23,053 nt of DNA. It comes from an uncultured Bacilli bacterium (GTDB lineage: Bacteria; Bacillota_I; Bacilli_A; RF39; UBA660). Below are positions 7,420 through 13,882 of this stretch, in pieces. The notes below the pieces were generated by a model, which worked only from the letters and a program-made list of their open reading frames with translations, ran no database searches and was not told where the DNA came from. The position numbers and the translations under genes were made by a program. The DNA lies in contig CANQLF010000066.1 in NCBI GenBank assembly GCA_947624635.1, forward strand, positions 1 through 23,053, written 5' to 3'. Position 1 is the first letter of the stretch. Every line of letters starts with the position of its first letter.

Positions 7420-8917
7420 AAATATCACTAAATTTATTTTTCTTTCTTATATATAGTATTGCACCCGTTGAACATACAAGAATTGTTCCTATCAATGTAT
7501 AAGCAATTCCAACACCTGTACGAGGACTTTGTGCATTGTTATCTTCTGGTGTTTCTACTCTTCCATTAGAATTATTTCTCCAAATTGCGTATAATGTCAA
7601 ATTGTCATCTTGATATTTGCCGCAATGTTTAGGTTCACTAGAACCAGAACAATATTCTTTAGCTGCTGTATTATTGTCAAGTGGTGTATAATTACAATCT
7701 GGTTCAGTAGCAAATTTATTTGTTGACCATCCTAAGAATGTATAACCATCTCTAGTTGGTACATTTTTTTTGATTACAGCGCAATATCCTTCTTTAGAAC
7801 TATGACTTCCAGGCATTCCATCTACATCATCAGAAGTGTTTTCTTCATAATAAACGTTAAACATATAAGAACCAGTTGAAGGCTCTACACTAGTTGTACA
7901 TTTTTGTAGAGGAACTTCATAGATTACAAAAGCATAAGCTTCACAATATTTGTATGGATCTATATATGTACCATCATCGCTACATTTCCATCCTTTGCTT
8001 TTAGCTTCATTAACATAATCTGAACTAGGAGTAGTAAAGCTTGAATTTTTTTCTAATTGATAAATATTTGTTCTAAATGGATTACCAGCTTCGGCGCCAC
8101 TTTTTGAATCATAAGTTAATAAATCATTTCCACTAATTTTATAATTTGTAAAATCTGGAAAATTCTTAGTTAAATATACTGTAAAAGTTTCTTTTAAATT
8201 ACCATTACTATCAAGAATTGAATCACCACTTATACTAGCAGAATTAAGTGAAAAAATTGATTTTGAAATTTGATCAATATATGTTTCTCTACTACCATTA
8301 AATGCGTCTCTATTTTCTCTTAACAAGTATACTATCTTATCATCAGTATAGTCTTCAGCTTTTTCACTACTTGTACCATTTTTTTGGTGTTTATAACTAT
8401 AGTAATGAACATTACTTACTGTACCTTTATCATCGTATGCCCATTCAGTAGTATCAAAAAATTTACCACTTAAGTCTATTGCCATAGAAAGCCAATCTGT
8501 TACTGATGTACTTAAAGAGTTTGGACCTAACATAACGTTTTCTATATTTGGGCCTCCATATTTTTCATAGTATAAGCAGCCTTCTTTTGATTTATGACCA
8601 TGTGATCCACATGAATAATCTTCTCTTAATTCCCAACCTCTATTTTCTTCTTTAGATCCATTACCGCTTTCGTAGTTATGAAATGTTGCACTCCATCTAG
8701 TTGTACCGGATTGGCTTCCAACAGTATACTTGCCAGTACCATTATTGCTTATTTCCGCACCCATTACTGGTTCAATAAAATAATAAGTATTTGTCCTATA
8801 TTCACATGTTTTGTTTATCACGGATACATTTGCATTTTGTGCTTTTGTAACCAACGGTATAGCTACAACCACTAAAGCTATTACCCCTAAAATCACAATA
8901 GATAACTTTTTCTTCAT
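7418..8917 (-). CDS. Cell-wall-sorted surface protein with SPRTG signal and InlB-type repeat
   Basis: This secreted protein of about 500 residues should be covalently anchored by a sortase. The N-terminus has KKK, a hydrophobic core (LSIVILGVIALVVVAIP) and a likely cleavage after VTKAQNA. The large middle part is Ser/Tyr/Asp-rich with scattered cysteines and is not recognised. At about residues 395-450 a unit with DGYTFLGWSTN ... LTLYAIW is the hallmark of the Listeria-Bacteroides (InlB B/Flg_new) repeat. The C-terminus carries SPRTG (residues 467-471 of the longer reading), a hydrophobic helix and the basic tail RKKNK, which is a complete sorting signal. (S/P)PxTG is the motif known for class B sortase of C. 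difficile, and a class B sortase is encoded divergently next door. Start 8917 has GGAGG 12 bases upstream; ATG at 8926 has it only 3 bases away. Confidence 0.85.
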   Translation of the reverse strand: MKKKLSIVILGVIALVVVAIPLVTKAQNANVSVINKTCEYRTNTYYFIEPVMGAEISNNGTGKYTVGSQSGTTRWSATFHNYESGNGSKEENRGWELREDYSCGSHGHKSKEGCLYYEKYGGPNIENVMLGPNSLSTSVTDWLSMAIDLSGKFFDTTEWAYDDKGTVSNVHYYSYKHQKNGTSSEKAEDYTDDKIVYLLRENRDAFNGSRETYIDQISKSIFSLNSASISGDSILDSNGNLKETFTVYLTKNFPDFTNYKISGNDLLTYDSKSGAEAGNPFRTNIYQLEKNSSFTTPSSDYVNEAKSKGWKCSDDGTYIDPYKYCEAYAFVIYEVPLQKCTTSVEPSTGSYMFNVYYEENTSDDVDGMPGSHSSKEGYCAVIKKNVPTRDGYTFLGWSTNKFATEPDCNYTPLDNNTAAKEYCSGSSEPKHCGKYQDDNLTLYAIWRNNSNGRVETPEDNNAQSPRTGVGIAYTLIGTILVCSTGAILYIRKKNKFSDI

Positions 8918-8948
8918 ATTTATCATCTTCCTCCATTATTCTACATAC

Positions 8949-8978
8949 AGAATAACATAAATTTATCCAAATAGTCAA
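8949..8978 (-). promoter_or_regulatory. Promoter of the sortase substrate gene
   Basis: On the minus strand, TTGACT (8973-8978), an 18-base spacer and TATTCT (8949-8954) preceded by TG make a plausible sigma-A promoter about 30 bases before the start. Confidence 0.5.
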
Positions 8979-9012
8979 TAATTTAATACGAAGAAAATGA
9001 AAAAAGTTCTAT

Positions 9013-9039
9013 TGAGTAATTAATTTAAATGTGATAATA
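9013..9039 (+). promoter_or_regulatory. Candidate promoter of the sortase gene
   Basis: TTGAGT (9013-9018), a 15-base spacer and TGTGATAAT (extended -10, hexamer 9034-9039) lie about 30 bases before the ribosome-binding site. The spacer is short, offset by the TG extension. Confidence 0.4.
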
Positions 9040-9062
9040 TTATTTTAGGATAAAATATAGTT

Positions 9063-10706
9063 TTGGAGGTGATTTTTATAAAAGATATTGTAGTTCATAT
9101 AGATGATAATAAAATAATTTTCTCAGTAAAAAATGATGAACTTGTAAAAATAATCTCTTTTAATGAAGATGATAAAAATAGCATCATAGGAAATGACGAA
9201 ATAGTATTTAGTGAAGAATATATATTAAATAATCCTAAAATACTATCTAATTTTATAAATGGTATAGTCCAAGATAAGAATATTAATATTGTATATATAA
9301 ATGATTATAGTATTATAACTTTAATTTTGAATATTTTAAATTATTGCAAAAATATATCATCTATTTATATTGATATCAATGAAGAATTAAGTAACGAAAT
9401 ATGTGATAAATTGCTACTATGTAAATACATTAAAAATATTGATTGTTACAGCACTCCACTATATTTTTTAGATGAATTTGATAAAAAAAATATAAAAGTA
9501 GATTTTAGAATGATATATTTATCAAATAGTGATTTTATTCTAAATAATAATTTATCAACTTATTCTAAAATGTATTATCAAGATAATATTATATTTGATA
9601 AAATGTTACGTAAAATAGATACTATTGATTTTTCAATGTTCTTAAAATTAAATAATCACCTTAAAACTATTAATGTATATAATTTTTCTTTTGAATTACT
9701 AAACCAAATTGTATCTATATTAGAAGAAAATAACAAAAGAGATATACAAATAAATTTAATGGCTGAAATAGATAATGCTCAAACAATTCAAAACTCTATG
9801 CAATATTTAAAAACTTTAGATAAAGTTTATGAGAAAAAATTAAATTTAGATTTTAAAATAAAATATTCTAATGACTATAGAAAAAAGAACACTTTAAAAC
9901 AAATATCAATGAATATAGTTGTAGGATGTTGCTTCATACTTAATTTTTTAATGTTGTTTGGTTTTGTATATTCTGAATATAATAATTACATGACAAAAAA
10001 AAGTGTAGATTCACTAAAAAAAGCTACAGTTCAAGTTAATAATATTTCAAATAATGATATAACTTCAAAAGAAGAAAATAAGAGTGAAAATATAGATATA
10101 AATGATTTACCAGAACAAGAAAAAACTAATGACAATTCAACATCAAATTTAAAAGAAAATTATCAAAATCTATTAAAAATAAATTCTGATACTGTAGGTT
10201 GGTTAACTGTCAATAATACTAATATAAATTATCCAGTTGTTCAATCGAAGGATAATGATTATTATTTAAGTCATGGGTTTTATAAAAATAAAACTGTAAA
10301 TGGTTGGGTATTTATGGATTATAGAAATAATCCAGAAAATTTAGGAAGAAATACTATAATTTATGGACATAATTTAAAAAATGGAATGATGTTTGGAAGT
10401 TTAAGAAATGTTACAAGTAGTAATTGGTATAATAATGCAAATAATTTGACCATAACATTTAATACTATTTATAGTTCTATGAAATGGAAGGTATTTTCAA
10501 TTTATATTATAGATGTTACTAATGATTATATTTATACTTATTTTGAAGATGATAATGATTTTTCTAATTTTATAAATAAAATTAAAGGTAGAAGTTTTAG
10601 AAATTTTAATGTAGATGTAACTCCTAATGATAAAATTTTAACATTATCTACTTGCCAAAGTAACGGTACAAAAAGATTAGTAGTTCATGCAAAATTAATT
10701 AAATAA
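9063..10706 (+). CDS. Class B sortase with a large N-terminal cytoplasmic domain
   Basis: A transpeptidase that cleaves a sorting signal and attaches surface proteins to peptidoglycan. The C-terminal 175 residues are a class B sortase: VGWLTVNNTNINYPVVQ, then IIYGHN with catalytic His436, TLSTC with Cys531, and KRLVVHAKL with Arg538 (numbering from TTG 9063). One membrane helix (about 284-303) precedes it, followed by an N/D/K-rich linker, so the enzyme is N-in, C-out. Residues 1-280 are an unrecognised cytoplasmic region of Asp/Asn/Ile-rich strands and helices with weak leucine-repeat spacing. Sortases normally have only a short N-terminus. Start problem: TTG 9063 lies before the strong GGAGGTGA at 9065-9072. 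The only start-like codon at a proper distance is ATA at 9078, so the true start is uncertain. The substrate is probably the divergent SPRTG protein. Confidence 0.9.
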   Translation: MEVIFIKDIVVHIDDNKIIFSVKNDELVKIISFNEDDKNSIIGNDEIVFSEEYILNNPKILSNFINGIVQDKNINIVYINDYSIITLILNILNYCKNISSIYIDINEELSNEICDKLLLCKYIKNIDCYSTPLYFLDEFDKKNIKVDFRMIYLSNSDFILNNNLSTYSKMYYQDNIIFDKMLRKIDTIDFSMFLKLNNHLKTINVYNFSFELLNQIVSILEENNKRDIQINLMAEIDNAQTIQNSMQYLKTLDKVYEKKLNLDFKIKYSNDYRKKNTLKQISMNIVVGCCFILNFLMLFGFVYSEYNNYMTKKSVDSLKKATVQVNNISNNDITSKEENKSENIDINDLPEQEKTNDNSTSNLKENYQNLLKINSDTVGWLTVNNTNINYPVVQSKDNDYYLSHGFYKNKTVNGWVFMDYRNNPENLGRNTIIYGHNLKNGMMFGSLRNVTSSNWYNNANNLTITFNTIYSSMKWKVFSIYIIDVTNDYIYTYFEDDNDFSNFINKIKGRSFRNFNVDVTPNDKILTLSTCQSNGTKRLVVHAKLIK

Positions 10707-10739
10707 TTTTCTGAATTTAGTTTTGTATAATTTATTATT

Positions 10740-11663
10740 TTATTCTAATAATTTGTAACTAGAAACAACAATATTAGGATTATTATATTTAGATATATTT
10801 TTATCATTTTTCTTACATATTATTATCCCAATAGTTGTATTATGAAAATCTTTCTTAATATTATCATCATAATATCTTACATAAAACTCTAATTGTCCAA
10901 TATCTCTTATATCTAATTTGTTTATTTTTAATTCTATTAATACATAACAATTAAGTTCAATATTAAAAAATACTAAGTCTATAAATCTATAATTATTACC
11001 TACTTTTATTTTCTTTTCACTTCCAACAAAACTAAATCCTACTCCTAATTCAAGTAATACTTTTTCTATGTTTTCTAATATATACTTTTTTAATGCTTTT
11101 TCACTTAATTTATCTATTTTTTTATTACCCATACTTATTAATATTGGATCTTTTATCATATCTAATATACTTATTTCTTTATCATAATTTTCATTAGTAT
11201 ATTTTAATTTAATATTTTCTTTATCCCCTATTAATCTTTCATAAGAATTATTTTTTATTTCTTTTCTTAAATCTCTTACTCCTAAATTATTATCAATAGC
11301 TAAATTAATATAATAGTTTCTTTTTGATTCGTTTTTAATTGGTAATATTAAACAATAATGACTCCAACTCAATTGGTGCGACACTGTCGCACCTTTTTGA
11401 AAACACAGATATAAACTTCTCATTCTTTTTAAATTAGAAACTGTATATCCTTTTCCATATTCTTCGGTTAATTTTTTAGAATACTCTTTAATAAGACTAT
11501 CACCATATTTAGCCCTAGCTTCACCACCTTGTGCTTCAACTATTTCTCTACCAACATTAAAATAAGTCATTAGTGTATGTGTATTAGAACTTATTTCATT
11601 CTTTTTAGTTTCTACTATATTATTTTCTATTAATAGTTTAATATTATTGTAATGATTATCCAT
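10740..11663 (-). CDS. YhcG/DUF1016-family PDDEXK nuclease
   Basis: A 307-residue protein of the YhcG family, found widely near restriction-modification and other defence genes; its exact role is not settled. The N-terminal DUF1016 helical domain (1-140) includes YFNVGREIVEAQ, KYGDSLIKEYS, YTVSNLKRMRSLYLCF and LSWSHY. The C-terminal PDDEXK domain has D229 in RFIDLVFF, E244/K246 in VLIELK, and Q257 in GQLEFYV, so the nuclease site looks intact. Start ATG is preceded by AGAGGTGATT. An unusual point is that residues 91-97 (GATVSHQ), the variable segment just before LSWSHY, are encoded by a perfect 19-bp palindrome related to about nine palindromes in the next 2 kb. It is convergent with the sortase gene. 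A decayed second copy lies at 13286-13748. Confidence 0.9.
   Translation of the reverse strand: MDNHYNNIKLLIENNIVETKKNEISSNTHTLMTYFNVGREIVEAQGGEARAKYGDSLIKEYSKKLTEEYGKGYTVSNLKRMRSLYLCFQKGATVSHQLSWSHYCLILPIKNESKRNYYINLAIDNNLGVRDLRKEIKNNSYERLIGDKENIKLKYTNENYDKEISILDMIKDPILISMGNKKIDKLSEKALKKYILENIEKVLLELGVGFSFVGSEKKIKVGNNYRFIDLVFFNIELNCYVLIELKINKLDIRDIGQLEFYVRYYDDNIKKDFHNTTIGIIICKKNDKNISKYNNPNIVVSSYKLLE
11375..11393. repeat. In-frame palindrome inside the yhcG-like gene
   Basis: Arms GGTGCGACA and TGTCGCACC flank a single central base. Flanks AATTGG on the left and CTTTTTGAAA on the right recur around the intergenic palindromes, so this is one member of the same family embedded in the coding sequence. 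Confidence 0.85.
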
Positions 11664-11752
11664 AACTAATCACCTCTAAAGCACATATTACTACTTATAA
11701 AATTGTGAAGCAAATCACTAATATTAAAAATTCAAACTAAAAATATACTCAA

Positions 11753-11787
11753 AAACACAAAATCTATTTATACAATTTTGTGTTTTT
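11753..11787. terminator. Bidirectional hairpin, copy 1
   Basis: Arms AAACACAAAAT (11753-11763) and ATTTTGTGTTT (11775-11785) are flanked by five A on one side and five T on the other, so it could stop transcription from either side, chiefly from the Panacea gene. An identical copy is at 13165-13197. Confidence 0.5.
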
Positions 11788-11872
11788 GACTTATTATATC
11801 TTTCTAATTTGTAAAATTAGTGTTTTTTTAAAATGTGGCACAGTGTGCCACATTTTCGAAATAAATCAATTT
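11753..11872 (+). repeat. About 120-bp direct repeat, copy 1
   Basis: Starting AAACACAAAATCTATTTATA and ending ATCAATTT, it aligns over its full length with 13165-13285 with few differences and one indel. The pair flanks the Panacea gene and its toxin remnant. Confidence 0.9.
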
Positions 11873-11999
11873 GTGCCTCACCGGAGCACATTTTTGAAAT
11901 CATAAATAAAAATACATTTTATTCTTAATTATTGGCTCAGTGAGCCAACTATTCTGAAACAAAATCTTTCATTCTTAATTGGTCGCTCAGTGAGCGACC
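11830..11999. repeat. Palindrome array 1 (four units)
   Basis: The units have odd-length dyads around a single central base. 11830-11856 has arms AAAATGTGGCACA and its complement. 11872-11890 is degenerate (TGTGC...GCACA). 11932-11948 has arms TTGGCTCA/TGAGCCAA. 11981-11999 has arms GGTCGCTCA/TGAGCGACC. Spacing between centres is 38, 59 and 50 bases. The flanks repeat TTCTTAATTGG on the left and TTTTTGAAA on the right. Confidence 0.85.
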
Positions 12000-12060
12000 T
12001 TTTTGAAAAAAATAGAAATTTCTAATTCTTTCTAATTTATAAAATTAATATTTTTATGTT

Positions 12061-12813
12061 TTATATTGTTTCAATATTATGAAATTTTATTATACAATCA
12101 TCTGTTATTTCTTCATACGAGTTATTTCCCGAACCTGAAATGCTCCATGGAGTTGAATCCTTATGTGTTAAACCCACTAAATAACTAGCGGAGAAATTAG
12201 AGTATTTATCAAGTGTTTTATCTATGCTAATTAATTTTTTTATTCCATCTTTTGATGATAATATTCTGCTTCTTATAGGCATTTTTTTATTTGATTCATT
12301 ATACATAATAGTGTCATCTTCTACTGATATACTACTATTACCATTTTTTTTGTATTTTTGATATACGTTTTTTATTACAGGTCCTAATTTATATGCAAAA
12401 ATTTTATCATCAAATAATTTCGTTTTTGTATCACATAAATAATCAGCATAACACATATATACTAATTTTTCCAATTTTAAATGTGTACATGGGACTTTTG
12501 TTAAAATATATTTTGCTACATCCAAACTATTTAAATTTCTATCTTTCATTATTAATTCAACAAATTTTTCTTTTGAATGTACTAATTCTGTTTTAGCAAA
12601 AAAATTATCTAATTTAATAACACTATCCCAACTAACACTATTTGTTTGAATAAAATGTGTTGAAATTGGTACATCTTTTCCACATTTTTCAAATATGTAG
12701 TCGATATCACGTTGTATACTATCCATATCTAATTTATCAGTGTCTGAATAATCTAAAACAATTCTTTTACCAATTGAATATGCACTTGCCATTATTATAA
12801 AGTGTCTTGCCAT
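12061..12813 (-). CDS. Panacea-domain (DUF4065/SocA-like) antitoxin-type protein
   Basis: A 250-residue cytosolic protein. Residues about 96-240 form a Panacea domain: SLDVAKYILTK, THLKLEKLVYMCYADYL, FDDKIFAYKLGPVIKNVYQKY, and the C-terminal YLVGLTHKDSTPWS. Panacea domains are known as promiscuous antitoxin modules that neutralise unrelated toxins, including RelA/SpoT-like small alarmone synthetases. The first 95 residues are an extra, unrecognised region (MARHFIIMASAYSIGKR ... VELIMKDRN). ATG follows GGGGAGG. One base upstream of the ATG ends a broken reading frame that looks like the tail of a RelA/SpoT-family toxin, so this was probably the second gene of a toxin-antitoxin operon and is now an orphan. 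The whole unit is bracketed by duplicated palindrome blocks. Confidence 0.82.
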   Translation of the reverse strand: MARHFIIMASAYSIGKRIVLDYSDTDKLDMDSIQRDIDYIFEKCGKDVPISTHFIQTNSVSWDSVIKLDNFFAKTELVHSKEKFVELIMKDRNLNSLDVAKYILTKVPCTHLKLEKLVYMCYADYLCDTKTKLFDDKIFAYKLGPVIKNVYQKYKKNGNSSISVEDDTIMYNESNKKMPIRSRILSSKDGIKKLISIDKTLDKYSNFSASYLVGLTHKDSTPWSISGSGNNSYEEITDDCIIKFHNIETI

Positions 12814-12814
12814 A

Positions 12815-13057
12815 TTAATTCCTCCCCGTATTTTTTTGTTCCCATTTAGTATAATCCTGTTTATATTTAGTGTGTGATTCTAAATTTGTTTTTTCATGTT
12901 CTTTATCCCATATTTGTAATTCTCATTGAAAATTTTTATTATTATCATTTCCAAAATATATATGTACTGCATTGTAATCCATTTTATTAGAATTTATACA
13001 TTTAAGATCAGAAAATTCTAATTTAATTATATTTTTAATATTTTCATTTACAACCAA
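12815..13057 (-). pseudogene. Remnant of a RelA/SpoT-like (toxSAS-type) toxin, C-terminal part
   Basis: About 80 codons of one minus-strand frame run up to the TAA that sits one base before the Panacea ATG. The translation contains EFSDLKCINSN, MDYNAVHIYFGND, FQ-stop-ELQIWDKEHEK and SHTKYKQDYTKWEQ. The pattern Y.AVHIYF ... ELQIW resembles the C-terminal half of RelA/SpoT nucleotidyltransferases, with the E-L-Q-I strand. A TGA at 12923-12925 interrupts it where a Trp (TGG) would fit, one base away by transition. A TAA at 13058-13060 closes the frame upstream, and the N-terminal half with the ATP site is missing. The family call rests on these short motifs and on the known Panacea-toxSAS pairing, so it is moderate. 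In its present form it cannot make an active toxin. Confidence 0.6.
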
Positions 13058-13164
13058 TTAAATTATACTAAACTTTGGAGTTGCTTACATTATTTTTAAA
13101 GCAAAAATCAGAGAAACTTTTATTTTTTATTTGACTTTTTTATTGTTGACAGAATTTTTTACCT

Positions 13165-13285
13165 AAACACAAAATCTATTTATACAATTTTGTGTTTTTG
13201 ACTTATTATATCTTTCTAATTTATAAAATTAGTAGTTTTTTAAAAAGGTGGCACAGTGTGCCACCTATTTGGAATACATCAATTT
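13165..13285 (+). repeat. About 120-bp direct repeat, copy 2
   Basis: It matches 11753-11872, including the AAACACAAAAT hairpin (13165-13197), the CTAATTT/AAATTAG mini-hairpin and the GGCACA-G-TGTGCC palindrome. The differences in the palindrome's outer bases (GT versus TG ends) occur on both arms. Confidence 0.9.
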
Positions 13286-13516
13286 ATTGGAATAATTGTA
13301 ACTAGAAACAAGATTAGGATTATTATATTTATATATAACTAATATAGTAGTTTTTGAATGGAAATATGAATTTATAACGTGTCAACTCAATTGGTGGCTC
13401 AGTGAGCCACCTTTTTGAAAGCATAAATAAAAATATATCTAATTCTTAATTGGCATAGTGTTCCAATTTTTCCGAAACAAAATCTCTCATTCCTAATTGT
13501 GCGCACAGTGTGCGCA
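13246..13516. repeat. Palindrome array 2 (four units)
   Basis: 13246-13266 has arms AGGTGGCACA/TGTGCCACCT. 13393-13411 has arms GGTGGCTCA/TGAGCCACC. 13450-13466 is decayed (TTGGCATA/TGTTCCAA). 13500-13516 has arms TGCGCACA/TGTGCGCA. The last three units and their spacers (centres 56 and 50 apart) align with the last three of array 1 (59 and 50 apart). Confidence 0.85.
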
Positions 13517-13748
13517 TTTTTCCAAAAATCAAATATAAATTTCTACAATCATATCCTTTGTCAAATTATCTTATTAATTTTTTAGAGTATTCCTTATTTA
13601 TCTCTTATTTTACATTACGTGCCACTTGTTTAACTATAAATACTGATTCCGAACTTTTTCGGAATTCCGAAAAAATTCGGAATCACTTATATAAACTTTA
13701 GGAAATAATTTTATGATTTTTATCACATATTATTACTTATAAAATCGT
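13286..13748 (-). pseudogene. Decayed second copy of the yhcG-like gene
   Basis: Short blocks match the intact gene in the same order and strand. 13286-13342 matches its 3' end (TTGTAACTAGAAACAA, then ATTAGGATTATTATATTTA). 13383-13420 matches the region around the internal palindrome (CAACTCAATTGGTG...CACCTTTTTGAAA). About 13549-13605 matches the segment coding YGKGYTVSN and upstream (ATATCCTTT, TTAATTTTTTAGA.TA). 13723-13748 matches the region before its start (CACATATTA.TACTTATAAAA). The central part is expanded by extra palindrome units and most of the nuclease domain is deleted. Confidence 0.65.
13644..13685. repeat. 42-bp near-perfect palindrome
   Basis: Two 21-bp arms meet at GGAATTCC with one mismatched pair (C13654 against A13675). 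Each arm itself contains TTCCGAA and TTCGGAA, so it can form several alternative hairpins. It is unrelated in sequence to the GGTSGCWCA family. Confidence 0.85.
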
Positions 13749-13761
13749 GTTTTTTTAAAAA

Positions 13762-13780
13762 GGTCGCACAGTGTGCGACC
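13762..13780. repeat. Isolated family palindrome
   Basis: Arms GGTCGCACA/TGTGCGACC flank one base. The left flank TTTTTTAAAAA matches that of 13246-13266, and the right flank CCAATTCATT matches the complement of the other units' left flank, so its orientation is inverted relative to array units. Confidence 0.8.
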
Positions 13781-13845
13781 AATTCATTATGTATTTGTAA
13801 TTGTACAATTTTAGTGTAGGTCGACAGCCTACTTTTTATTGCAAC

Positions 13846-13873
13846 AAAAAAGACAATAACAATTGTTATCATC
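13846..13873 (-). terminator. Terminator of the Tad pilus operon
   Basis: On the minus strand GATGATAAC-AATT-GTTATTGTC forms a 9-bp stem (two G-U pairs) with a 4-base loop, followed directly by six T. It lies 10 bases past the TadE-like stop. Confidence 0.8.
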
Positions 13874-13882
13874 TAAATTTTA

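Larger units (their letters stand above)
11664..12060. repeat. Gene-free stretch: first palindrome array and duplicated block
   Basis: No intact gene is seen. The stretch holds the 5' region of the yhcG-like gene (11664-11752), an 11-bp-stem hairpin (11753-11785), then four palindromes centred at 11843, 11881, 11940 and 11990. The core 11753-12022 is duplicated at 13165-13544 on the other side of the Panacea gene. A short copy of TCTTTCTAATTTATAAAAT closes it at about 12027-12046. Confidence 0.8.
12814..13882. other. Long stretch without an intact gene: toxin remnant, yhcG remnant, repeats
   Basis: From left to right it holds a broken RelA/SpoT-like fragment (12815-13057), AT-rich spacer (13058-13164), the second copy of the duplicated block with palindromes (13165-13544), pieces of a decayed yhcG copy (13286-13748), a 42-bp imperfect palindrome (13644-13685), another family palindrome (13762-13780), a degenerate GTAGG...CCTAC dyad (13816-13832) and the Tad operon terminator (13846-13873). 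A plus-strand open frame at 13510-13701 runs across remnant DNA and is not believed. Confidence 0.75.

Noticed and set aside
11830..12000. CRISPR array
   Set aside because: Repeats are short palindromes that differ between units, spacers are similar to each other rather than unique, and no cas gene is present.
12923..12925. TGA within a coding-like frame, suggesting TGA might code for Trp (code 4)
   Set aside because: Many intact genes here encode Trp as TGG, and reading TGA as Trp is not needed by any other gene. Three genes end in TGA (1178, 13883, 20474). TAA follows soon after each, so recoding would change little, but the overlaps ATGA and ATGATAA fit normal stop-start coupling. The fragment is also truncated upstream, so it is a pseudogene.
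13510..13701. 63-codon plus-strand open frame
   Set aside because: It runs across a decayed yhcG copy and the 42-bp palindrome, has no ribosome-binding site and resembles no protein.
10740..13882. Insertion sequence or transposon
   Set aside because: No transposase, terminal inverted repeats or target duplication could be found; the duplicated blocks are better explained by recombination.
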